Positions 15,006-21,449 of a DNA stretch of 21,449 bases are shown here, one piece after another. The position numbers and the translations under genes were made by a program. The notes beneath the pieces were generated by a model, which saw only the letters and a program-made list of their open reading frames with translations, was not told the DNA's origin and did not search any database. The stretch's first letter is position 1; the number at the start of each line of letters is the position of its first letter. The DNA comes from an uncultured Bacillaceae bacterium (GTDB lineage Bacteria; Bacillota; Bacilli; Bacillales; Amphibacillaceae), in contig CALAMD010000083.1 in NCBI GenBank assembly GCA_937925695.1, forward strand, positions 1 through 21,449, in the 5' to 3' direction.

Positions 15006-16475
15006 ATGTCATTATTTGGTTACACAATCAAAGAATTAGAAGAAAAATTACGCAAAAAAGAACTATCTGCTTCAGAGTTAGTCGATATGTCATTTAATAG
15101 AATTGCTGAAGTCGAAGATCAAGTACAAGCCTTCATTACGCTAAATGAAGAAGAGGCACGTGAACAAGCGAAAAAATATGATGAACAATCATCAGACCAG
15201 AAGAAATTATTCGCCTTGCCAGTAGGCATTAAAGATAATATAGTGACAAAAGGTTTACGAACAACGAGTGCGAGTCAGTTTTTAAGTAATTTTACAGACC
15301 CATTGTATGATGCCACAGCTGTTAAAAAGCTAGCTGATGAACAAGCGATTACGATTGGAAAATTAAATATGGATGAGTTCGCAATGGGATCGACAACGGA
15401 AACGTCGAGCTACAAGGTGACGCGTAATCCATGGAACACAGATCATGTTCCTGGAGGATCAAGTGGTGGTTCAGCAGCAGCTGTTGCTGCCGGAGAAGTG
15501 TTATTTTCACTAGGCTCAGATACCGGTGGTTCAGTCCGTCAACCAGCAGCGTTCTCAGGTATTGTCGGAATGAAACCAACTTATGGTCTCGTTTCCCGTT
15601 ATGGTTTAATTGCTTTTGCACCATCCCTAGATCAGATTGGCCCGATGACCCAGGGAGTCGAAGATAATGCTCGAGTGTTAGAAATCATAGCTGGTCATGA
15701 TCAAAATGATTCCACCAGTGCAAATAAAGAAGTTCCAGCCTATACTGAAGCCCTAACAGGTGATATTAAAGGATTAAAAATAGCTGTTCCTGAAGAGTAT
15801 TTAGGTGACGGTGTCGATCCAGAAGTGAAGGAAGCTATTTTAAATGCCCTACAAATGTTTGAGTTGTTAGGGGCAACTGTTGATCGCGTTTCCCTCGGAC
15901 ATGCTACATATGCACCAGCTGCCTACTATATGATTTCATCGGCAGAAGCATCTACTAGTTTGGCCCGTTTCGATGGCGTTCGTTTTGGCGTTCGCGCAGA
16001 AAATACCGATAATATGATTGACATGATGAAAAAATCCCGGGGTCAAGGTTTCGGTGATGAAGTCAAAAAACGTATTATTTTAGGTACGTTTGCGTTAAGC
16101 GCTGATAACTATGAAAATTACTTTGAAAAAGCTCAAAAAATTCGTACGTTAATTAAACGAGAATTCAAGACTGTTTTTGATAATTATGACGTGGTGATTG
16201 GACCAACAACAGCAACAACAGCTTATAAAATCGGTGCTACGGATATTGATCCTGTCACAGCAAACACAAACGATATGTTAACCGTACCAGCTAACTTAGC
16301 GGGATTACCAGCCCTATCATTACCTTGTGGTTTTTCAGAAGCAGGCTTACCAATTGGCTTACAAATCATTGGTAATCACTTTGATGAGAGTACTGTATAC
16401 CGGGTTGCTCATGCTTATGAACAAGCAACTAACCATCATAAAAAGCGCCCTGTATTGGAAGGTGAAAATAAATGA
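15006..16475 (+). CDS. gatA: Asp-tRNA(Asn)/Glu-tRNA(Gln) amidotransferase subunit A
   Basis: GatA is the glutaminase subunit, releasing ammonia from glutamine and sending it to GatB. It belongs to the amidase signature family. The Ser-cisSer-Lys triad is complete: K76 in LPVGIKDNI, S152 in PGGSSGGSAAA and S176 in GSDTGGSVRQPAA, with the expected spacing of 24 between the two serines. Other family stretches are GKLNMDEFAMGSTTETS and, near the end, LPCGFSEAGLPIGLQIIG. The 489 residues are the normal length. AAGGAGG (14992-14998) overlaps the gatC stop and lies seven bases before ATG. Its TGA overlaps the gatB start as ATGA, so the two are translationally coupled. Confidence 0.97.
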   Translation: MSLFGYTIKELEEKLRKKELSASELVDMSFNRIAEVEDQVQAFITLNEEEAREQAKKYDEQSSDQKKLFALPVGIKDNIVTKGLRTTSASQFLSNFTDPLYDATAVKKLADEQAITIGKLNMDEFAMGSTTETSSYKVTRNPWNTDHVPGGSSGGSAAAVAAGEVLFSLGSDTGGSVRQPAAFSGIVGMKPTYGLVSRYGLIAFAPSLDQIGPMTQGVEDNARVLEIIAGHDQNDSTSANKEVPAYTEALTGDIKGLKIAVPEEYLGDGVDPEVKEAILNALQMFELLGATVDRVSLGHATYAPAAYYMISSAEASTSLARFDGVRFGVRAENTDNMIDMMKKSRGQGFGDEVKKRIILGTFALSADNYENYFEKAQKIRTLIKREFKTVFDNYDVVIGPTTATTAYKIGATDIDPVTANTNDMLTVPANLAGLPALSLPCGFSEAGLPIGLQIIGNHFDESTVYRVAHAYEQATNHHKKRPVLEGENK

Positions 16476-17902
16476 AATTTGAAACGGTAATTGGTTTAGA
16501 AGTTCACGTTGAATTAAAAACCCAATCAAAAGTATTTAGTGCAAGCCCTAATGCCTTTGGCGATGAACCTAATTCAAATGTCAGCCCTGTTGATTTAGGC
16601 TACCCTGGTACATTGCCAGTTCTAAACGAAGAAGCGGTTAATTTTGCCATGAAAGCAGCAATGGCATTGAACTGTGAAATTGCCACAGATACGATGTTTG
16701 ATCGAAAAAGCTATTATTATCCAGATAATCCGAAAGCCTATCAAATTTCACAAGATAAATTACCAATTGGTGAAAATGGCTGGATTGATATTGAAGTAGA
16801 CGGTAAAAAGAAACGAATTGGGATTACCCGTCTCCATTTAGAAGAGGATGCTGGTAAATTATCTCACCATCCAGAAGGATACTCTCTAGTTGACTATAAC
16901 CGGCAAGGAACACCTCTTATTGAGATCGTATCTGAACCAGATCTTCGTTCACCTGAAGAAGCCTATGCATATTTAGACAAGCTAAAGAATATCATTCAGT
17001 ATACAGGGGTCTCTGATGTTCGGATGGAAGAAGGATCACTTCGTTGTGATGCTAATATTTCCCTACGCCCAGTCGGACAAGAGGAATTTGGTACGAAGAT
17101 TGAATTGAAAAATTTAAACTCCTTTATTTTTGTTCGTAATGGACTTGCCTATGAAGAGAAACGCCAAGCAGAAATTTTACGAGCTGGCGGACAACTGCAG
17201 CAGGAAACGAGACGTTATGATGAAAAGACGAAGGAAACAATTTTAATGCGTGTCAAAGATGATGCGGATGATTATCGTCTTTTCCCTGATCCAGACCTTG
17301 TTCCATTCCACATTGATGAAGAGTGGAAGGAGCGAATCCGTCAAGAAATTCCTGAGCTTCCTGATGCACGTAAAAAACGCTATATTGAAGAAATTGGCTT
17401 ACCAGAATACGATGCTGAAGTGTTAACAAGCTCAAAAGATATGGCTGACTTCTTTGAAGAAACGATTCAACTCGATGTAGACGTAAAACAAGTTTCCAAT
17501 TGGATGATGGGTGACTTATCTGCCTATATGAACAAACATCTCAAAGAACTACATGAGTTACCGATTACTCCTGAGGGATTGGCGAAAATGATTAACCTCA
17601 TTGAAGATGGAACCATATCATCGAAAATTGCTAAAAAAGTATTTGCCGAAATGGTTGAAAACGGCGTCGATCCAGAAAAATACGTCAAAGAAAAAGGACT
17701 TGTCCAAATTTCAGATGAAGGCCAGTTAAGAGAAATTGTTACCCAAGTGCTAGCTGAAAATGAACAATCAGTTGCCGACTACAAGGCAGGTAAAGGTCGT
17801 GCCTTAGGATTTTTAGTCGGTCAAGTGATGAAAGCCACTAAAGGTCAAGCAAATCCACCGATGGTGAACAAACTACTTAAGGAAGAAATCGATAAACTAT
17901 AA
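16472..17902 (+). CDS. gatB: Asp-tRNA(Asn)/Glu-tRNA(Gln) amidotransferase subunit B
   Basis: GatB binds the mischarged tRNA, activates the side-chain carboxylate with ATP and transfers ammonia from GatA. The 476 residues start ETVIGLEVHVELKTQSKVFS and hold the kinase-like core motifs SPVDLGYPGTLPVLN, DRKSYYYPDNPKAYQISQ, LHLEEDAGK, YNRQGTPLIEIVSEPD and MEEGSLRCDANIS. A helical part follows, then a C-terminal YqeY-like domain (about 330-476) ending NPPMVNKLLKEEIDKL that contacts tRNA. AAGGTGA (16459-16465) lies six bases before ATG, inside the end of gatA. Last gene of the gatCAB operon. Confidence 0.97.
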   Translation: MKFETVIGLEVHVELKTQSKVFSASPNAFGDEPNSNVSPVDLGYPGTLPVLNEEAVNFAMKAAMALNCEIATDTMFDRKSYYYPDNPKAYQISQDKLPIGENGWIDIEVDGKKKRIGITRLHLEEDAGKLSHHPEGYSLVDYNRQGTPLIEIVSEPDLRSPEEAYAYLDKLKNIIQYTGVSDVRMEEGSLRCDANISLRPVGQEEFGTKIELKNLNSFIFVRNGLAYEEKRQAEILRAGGQLQQETRRYDEKTKETILMRVKDDADDYRLFPDPDLVPFHIDEEWKERIRQEIPELPDARKKRYIEEIGLPEYDAEVLTSSKDMADFFEETIQLDVDVKQVSNWMMGDLSAYMNKHLKELHELPITPEGLAKMINLIEDGTISSKIAKKVFAEMVENGVDPEKYVKEKGLVQISDEGQLREIVTQVLAENEQSVADYKAGKGRALGFLVGQVMKATKGQANPPMVNKLLKEEIDKL

Positions 17903-17911
17903 TCAAAAGTT

Positions 17912-17949
17912 GATGACTACTACATCCCGTGCTAGCTGTAGTAGTCATC
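17912..17949 (+). terminator. Perfect 13-bp hairpin after gatB, probable terminator
   Basis: GATGACTACTACA (17912-17924) and TGTAGTAGTCATC (17937-17949) are perfect inverse copies around a 12-base loop that itself contains GCTAGC. Only a short mixed T stretch (TATCTTT) follows, so termination may be partial and some transcripts could continue into dgkB. Confidence 0.6.
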
Positions 17950-18048
17950 TATCTTTATGGTCCATATCAAAATCAGGAAAATGGATAGATGATGTTTTAG
18001 ATGATGGACTGAGCTGCAATTGCGTCATGCATATAAGGGAGGAATCTC

Positions 18049-18957
18049 ATGAAAAAAGCACGAATCATTTACAATCCAACAGCAGGCAGAGAAACATTTC
18101 CAAATGAACTAGCCTTTGTGTTAGATCAGCTTGAGACAGCTGGTTATGAAACGTCAGCCCATGCGACAAAAGGCGATGGAGATGCCACGGCCGCAGCAAG
18201 ACAAGCTGTTGAAAGAGAGGTTGATCTCGTTGTTGCTGTTGGTGGTGATGGAACGATCAATGAAGTCATCAATGGATTAGCAAGAGAATCGAATCGACCA
18301 AAAGTAGGGATTATCCCTGCTGGTACTACAAACGATTTTGCCAGGGCCTTGAAAATACCGCGAAATATTAAGGATGCCGTAGAGATCATTACTTCCGGGT
18401 CTTCGATGTATATGGACATTGGCAAAGTCAATGAACAATACTTTATCAATATCGCTGGTGGCGGGGAGTTGACTGAACTAACATATGAAGTCCCGATCAA
18501 ATTAAAGACAATGTTGGGACAGTTGGCGTATTATGTTAAAGGTATCGAAATGTTACCTTTTATTAAGCCAATGCATGTGAAAATAGAATACGATGATGAA
18601 GTGTTTGAAGATGAGATCATGCTATTTCTCGTAGCCAATACAAATTCGGTTGGTGGCTTTGAAAAATTAGCACCCGATGCGAAAATTGACGATGGATATT
18701 TTGATTTACTCATTTTGAAGAAAACAAATTTAGCTGAATTTGTTCGTCTTGCAGGCGCAGCATTAAGAGGCGCCCATTTAGAAGATAAAAAGGTTATTTA
18801 TAAGCAAGCCAAACGAATCAAAGTGACACCAAAAGACCGGATGCAATTAAATATTGATGGTGAGTTTGGTGGCTTATTACCAGGTGAATTTATCAATTTA
18901 AAACAACATATTGAATTTTGTGTACCAGAACAATTTTTACAGAAAAAAGATAGCTAA
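18049..18957 (+). CDS. dgkB: Diacylglycerol kinase DgkB (YerQ)
   Basis: DgkB phosphorylates diacylglycerol, released during lipoteichoic acid synthesis, back to phosphatidic acid. It is a soluble enzyme of the DAGK/YegS/sphingosine kinase family acting at the membrane surface. Motifs: RIIYNPTAGRE near the start, the nucleotide-binding VAVGGDGTINEVINGL (GGDGT at 65-69), GIIPAGTTNDFARAL, the later NIAGGGELTELTYEVP, and a C-terminal NIDGEFGG loop. The 302 residues match the Bacillus enzyme. AAGGGAGG (18035-18042) lies six bases before ATG. It stands alone between the gatB hairpin and a strong terminator; no convincing own promoter was found in the 146-bp gap, so it may rely on read-through from gatB. 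Confidence 0.93.
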   Translation: MKKARIIYNPTAGRETFPNELAFVLDQLETAGYETSAHATKGDGDATAAARQAVEREVDLVVAVGGDGTINEVINGLARESNRPKVGIIPAGTTNDFARALKIPRNIKDAVEIITSGSSMYMDIGKVNEQYFINIAGGGELTELTYEVPIKLKTMLGQLAYYVKGIEMLPFIKPMHVKIEYDDEVFEDEIMLFLVANTNSVGGFEKLAPDAKIDDGYFDLLILKKTNLAEFVRLAGAALRGAHLEDKKVIYKQAKRIKVTPKDRMQLNIDGEFGGLLPGEFINLKQHIEFCVPEQFLQKKDS

Positions 18958-18977
18958 TATGAGGCAGCTATCTTTTT
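18944..18977 (+). terminator. Terminator at the end of dgkB, probably bidirectional
   Basis: AAAAAGATAGCT (18944-18955) pairs perfectly with AGCTATCTTTTT (18966-18977) around ten bases. The left arm lies in the last codons and the dgkB stop begins at its last base. The A-run and T-run on either side would let it also stop transcripts of the convergent glycosylase gene. Confidence 0.85.
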
Positions 18978-19081
18978 GATTTGTTTACCTACACCACGTT
19001 ACGTTTGCTAATTATGTTGCAATTACTTTACTTGATTGACTCTTCATAATTGATGTGACTTTCCCTTACTCACCAATGGGC

Positions 19082-19675
19082 TTAACGAAATTTAGAAACA
19101 AAAGGATTGTCTTTTTCATAAAAACGCCACGGATATGTTGCTGCTTCTCCACTGTTTGCAATTCCCACCCTTGGCCCTGATTCAATTTCTTTAACCGAAT
19201 TGCCTTCTGCTAAATAGAGCGGTTTTTCAGTCCAATGATGGCCATAATAAGCCATCGTAATGCCAAGGGCTTTCGTTAATTTTCCCGGTCCGTTGGTAAC
19301 ATGTGGTCCTTTAATATGTGGACCACGATTTTTATACATTTGTTCGATACCTTCGACTGGTTCAACTCCACGAATTAACACCGCATGGGGAATGTCTTTG
19401 GGCCCAGCCACAACATTGATCAATGTATGGGTATGCATTTGATATGTATAAACATACCCAGCTTCAGCGAACATAACTTTTGTTCGTTTTGTTTTTCGGT
19501 TGTTATAGCTATGAGCCGCTCGATCTTCCGGTCCCATATACGCTTCTGTTTCAACGATTCTTGCCACTAAACGTTGCTCAGGCAATTCATGCACGATGTA
19601 TTGACCAAGCAGATTTTGGGCAAGCTCCAAAGCTGGCTGTTGAAAAAATGAACGATCTAACGGTTGATACCTCAC
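19082..19675 (-). CDS. 3-methyladenine DNA glycosylase (AAG/MPG family)
   Basis: This base-excision repair enzyme removes alkylated or deaminated purines. The AAG-fold motifs are clear: PALELAQNLLGQYIV, the catalytic RIVETEAYMGPEDRAAHSYNN (active-site Glu is one of E42/E44), FAEAGYVYTYQMHTHTLINVV, AVLIRGVEP, TNGPGKLTKALGITM, GPRVGIANSGEA and the final YPWRFY. The frame opens at a GTG at 19726 but without a ribosome binding site; GTG at 19675 has GGAG ten bases before it and starts where the family usually begins, giving 197 residues (B. subtilis AAG has about the same). It runs opposite to its neighbours, convergent with dgkB and divergent from rlmCD. In B. subtilis dgkB and rlmCD are adjacent, so this gene is an insertion relative to that order. 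Confidence 0.93.
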   Translation of the reverse strand: MRYQPLDRSFFQQPALELAQNLLGQYIVHELPEQRLVARIVETEAYMGPEDRAAHSYNNRKTKRTKVMFAEAGYVYTYQMHTHTLINVVAGPKDIPHAVLIRGVEPVEGIEQMYKNRGPHIKGPHVTNGPGKLTKALGITMAYYGHHWTEKPLYLAEGNSVKEIESGPRVGIANSGEAATYPWRFYEKDNPFVSKFR

Positions 19676-19779
19676 ATCTGACACACTCCGATTAAGATGA
19701 TAGCTATAGTATTCAATAAATAACACAAACTATGATAAGATTATGTCGTTAACTATATAGTATAAAGGAAGATTCATAA
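19676..19779. promoter_or_regulatory. Divergent promoter region between glycosylase gene and rlmCD
   Basis: The 104 AT-rich bases must serve both genes. On the plus strand the block TATATAGTATAAA (19754-19766) holds several overlapping -10-like hexamers, including the palindrome ACTATATAGT (19752-19761), but no clear -35. On the minus strand TACTAT is a possible -10. AAAGGAAGA precedes rlmCD. I cannot fix either start of transcription. Confidence 0.35.
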
Positions 19780-21141
19780 ATGAAAAGGACAACACCAGTC
19801 AAAAAGAATGAGATGATCACCCTTGAAATTGAAGATTTAACCCATGAAGGCAGTGGTGTTGGGAAAGTCGATGGGTACCCGTTATTTGTACCGAAGACGT
19901 TACCAGGAGAAAAAGCAACAGTTAAAGTGGTTAAAGTAAATAAAAATTTTGGTTATGGAAAATTGATTGACGTGCTAGAACCGAGCCCTGAACGCCGGGA
20001 ACCTACTCATCAATGTGGTGGTTGTCAACTACAACATATGAGTTATGAATTAGAGTTAGAGATGAAGCATAACCAAGTGAAAAATGTGATGAAAAAAATT
20101 GCCCATTTAGACCATGTGCCTGTCCATGAACCGATAGGTATGGAACATCCTTGGCGCTACCGTAATAAAGTGCAGATGCCAGTAGGTGAACGGGATGGCC
20201 GCCTCATTACTGGCTTTTATCAACCCCGGAGTCATCGCATCATTGAAATGACCGACACCTGTCTAGTTCAAGATGAATTAATTGATGGGATTGTTGAAAC
20301 GGTGCGGGATGAAGCTGAGCGCCTAGGGATCAAAGCTTATGATGAAAAAGCTCATCAAGGCGTCCTGCGTCATATCGTCGTTAAAATCGGAAAAGCAATG
20401 AAAGAAGCGATGGTCATTATCGTCACCCGTACGAAAAAACTTCCCCATGCTGATCAAATCATCGCTAAAATTAGGGAAACACATCCCCATGTGACCTCAA
20501 TCATGCATAATATAAATCCTGAACGGACAAATGTTATTTTAGGAAAAACAACGAAACGTCTTTGGGGCGAAGATTATATCTATGATAAAATTGGTGATTT
20601 AACATTTGCTATTTCAGCAAGATCTTTTTTCCAAGTGAACCCGATCCAAACGAAAGTATTATATGACAAGGCATTGGAATATGCCGATATTGGCGAAGAT
20701 GATATTGTCATTGATGCCTATTGTGGCATTGGTACGATTAGCTTATTCTTAGCCCAACGAGCAAAAAAGGTTTATGGCGTGGAAATTGTACCAGAAGCGG
20801 TAAATGATGCGAAGAAAAATGCCGTTTTAAATGGTATGACAAATGCGGAATTTGTTGTTGGTGCTGCTGAAGATGTGATGGAACAGTGGAAAAATGATGG
20901 ATTACAGCCGGACGTGATCGTTGTCGATCCACCACGAAAAGGTTGTGACGAAACATTGCTCCAAGCCATGATTACCATGCAACCAAAACGTATCGTCTAC
21001 GTATCTTGCAACCCAGCAACCCTTGCTCGGGATTTACGCATCCTTGAAGACGGGGGCTTTGCCACCAAAGAAGTCCAACCGGTAGATATGTTTCCAAGAA
21101 CGTACCACGTGGAGTGCTGTTCGTTGCTCGTAAAAAAATAG
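19780..21141 (+). CDS. rlmCD: 23S rRNA (uracil-C5)-methyltransferase RlmCD
   Basis: RlmCD methylates C5 of two uridines in 23S rRNA using SAM (U747 and U1939 in E. coli numbering). The 453 residues hold an N-terminal TRAM domain (about 8-65, DLTHEGSGVGKVDGYPLFVPKTLPGE), a cluster region with CGGC (C79, C82) and a later Cys at 161 (DTCLVQ), the SAM-binding DAYCGIGTISLFLA, DPPRKGCDE, and the catalytic VSCNPATLARDL (C410), ending MFPRTYHVECCSLLVKK. The usual first cluster Cys (a CPxF segment before CGGC) is absent; the sequence reads SPERREPTHQCGGC, about four residues short. ATG at 19780 follows AAAGGAAGA. Its last codons overlap antisense with a serine recombinase frame, indicating an integration site. 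Confidence 0.94.
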   Translation: MKRTTPVKKNEMITLEIEDLTHEGSGVGKVDGYPLFVPKTLPGEKATVKVVKVNKNFGYGKLIDVLEPSPERREPTHQCGGCQLQHMSYELELEMKHNQVKNVMKKIAHLDHVPVHEPIGMEHPWRYRNKVQMPVGERDGRLITGFYQPRSHRIIEMTDTCLVQDELIDGIVETVRDEAERLGIKAYDEKAHQGVLRHIVVKIGKAMKEAMVIIVTRTKKLPHADQIIAKIRETHPHVTSIMHNINPERTNVILGKTTKRLWGEDYIYDKIGDLTFAISARSFFQVNPIQTKVLYDKALEYADIGEDDIVIDAYCGIGTISLFLAQRAKKVYGVEIVPEAVNDAKKNAVLNGMTNAEFVVGAAEDVMEQWKNDGLQPDVIVVDPPRKGCDETLLQAMITMQPKRIVYVSCNPATLARDLRILEDGGFATKEVQPVDMFPRTYHVECCSLLVKK

Positions 21142-21449
21142 AAGACATATATGGGTTCGAGAATCTGTAATAGATTCTCGGACTGCCATCTTCTAAAATT
21201 TCAATTCGCTCTATTAGTTTATGGAGAATTTTTCTATCCAGTGTTGGATTCTTCATAAAATCTTCTAACTTTTTGTTCAGTTCATTGAAGTTTAAATCAC
21301 TTTGTTTCTTACTTAAAGTCTTCTTTATCAACATTTTTTCTTCATTTAGTTTTGAAATTGTAGTATTACAATCATCAACTAATAGTTGATATTCATCATT
21401 TTCGATCTCTTTCCGAACTTTAGCTCTAAGGGCATTTATCTTGTCCTGT
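20972..21449 (-). CDS. Large serine recombinase, C-terminal part (partial; N-terminus beyond the window)
   Basis: Reading in from the right edge on the minus strand, 158 codons are open. The first 96 or so show a Lys/Glu-rich coiled-coil-like helix (KINALRAKVRKEIEND, ISKLNEEKMLIKKTLS), then ILHKLIERIEILEDGSPRIYYRF, the ending typical of large serine integrases/resolvases of the zinc-ribbon/coiled-coil type found in phages and ICEs. No catalytic residues are visible because the N-terminal domain lies outside. After FSNPYM the frame continues about 170 bases antisense through the 3' end of rlmCD, as expected when the integrase gene abuts the attachment site and borrows its tail from the host. 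I infer an integrated element extending to the right. It could also be a decayed remnant. Confidence 0.75.
   Translation of the reverse strand, partial: QDKINALRAKVRKEIENDEYQLLVDDCNTTISKLNEEKMLIKKTLSKKQSDLNFNELNKKLEDFMKNPTLDRKILHKLIERIEILEDGSPRIYYRFSNPYMSSIFLRATNSTPRGTFLETYLPVGLLWWQSPRLQGCVNPEQGLLGCKIRRRYVLVAW
21105..21120. other. Putative attachment-site region in the rlmCD 3' end
   Basis: The element boundary should lie in the last codons of rlmCD, where the recombinase frame passes into host antisense. The best candidate core is CCACGTGGAGTGCTGT, which encodes the conserved HVEC of RlmCD and contains the perfect palindrome CCACGTGG (21105-21112). Serine integrases use short cores of this kind, but without the other end of the element the exact crossover bases cannot be named. 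Confidence 0.35.
21158..21180. repeat. Perfect 9-bp inverted repeat just after rlmCD
   Basis: CGAGAATCT (21158-21166) and AGATTCTCG (21172-21180) are exact inverse copies around GTAAT, and the stem can be extended by several pairs including G·U. It starts 17 bases after the rlmCD stop and also encodes the RIYYRFS part of the recombinase on the other strand. There is no T-run. It may be a recombinase recognition arm, an RNA hairpin for rlmCD, or chance. Confidence 0.6.

Noticed and set aside
17910..18107. A 65-codon frame between gatB and dgkB
   Set aside because: It runs through the gatB hairpin and overlaps the dgkB start in another frame, has no ribosome binding site and no protein-like character.

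Overview
The window looks like the chromosome of a low-GC Firmicute, most likely a member of the Bacillaceae. The gene order is close to the Bacillus subtilis purH–rlmCD segment: purH, purD, yerA, yerB, yerC, pcrB, pcrA, ligA, yerH(camS), then gatC, gatA, gatB, dgkB(yerQ), rlmCD(yefA). The codons are AT-rich, the Shine-Dalgarno sites are strong, and genus cannot be decided from the sequence alone.

Layout. (1) Positions 1-3180: the end of the purine operon, with an unidentified reading frame overlapping purH, then purH, an unusually wide gap holding a partial copy of the purH 3' end, purD and a long terminator hairpin. (2) 3250-6550: a yerA-type adenine deaminase, the lipoprotein YerB and the TrpR-like protein YerC, closed by a clear terminator. 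(3) 6610-12852: pcrB (heptaprenylglyceryl phosphate synthase), pcrA (helicase), ligA (NAD-dependent ligase) and the lipoprotein gene camS, closely spaced and apparently one operon from an extended -10 promoter, ending in a terminator. (4) 12853-14530: an accessory insertion between camS and gatC. It holds a 421-residue helix-turn-helix plus TPR regulator of the RRNPP type, closest in architecture to NprR, followed 14 bases later by a 44-residue secreted pre-peptide too short for ordinary gene callers. This looks like a complete receptor-peptide quorum-sensing cassette and is the most interesting part of the window. (5) 14568-17949: gatCAB, the tRNA-dependent amidotransferase operon, with its own promoter. 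(6) 18049-18977: diacylglycerol kinase dgkB. (7) 19082-19675, minus strand: an AAG-type 3-methyladenine DNA glycosylase, divergent from rlmCD. (8) 19780-21449: rlmCD (23S rRNA uracil-C5 methyltransferase), and running in from the right edge on the minus strand, the C-terminal part of a large serine recombinase whose frame continues antisense into the rlmCD 3' end. This is the signature of a mobile element integrated at rlmCD, most of which lies beyond the window.

Most genes are housekeeping: purine synthesis and salvage, lipid metabolism, DNA repair and tRNA charging. The accessory content is the peptide-signalling cassette, the glycosylase and the edge of the integrated element. No rRNA or tRNA genes, CRISPR arrays, transposase genes or convincing riboswitches were seen.
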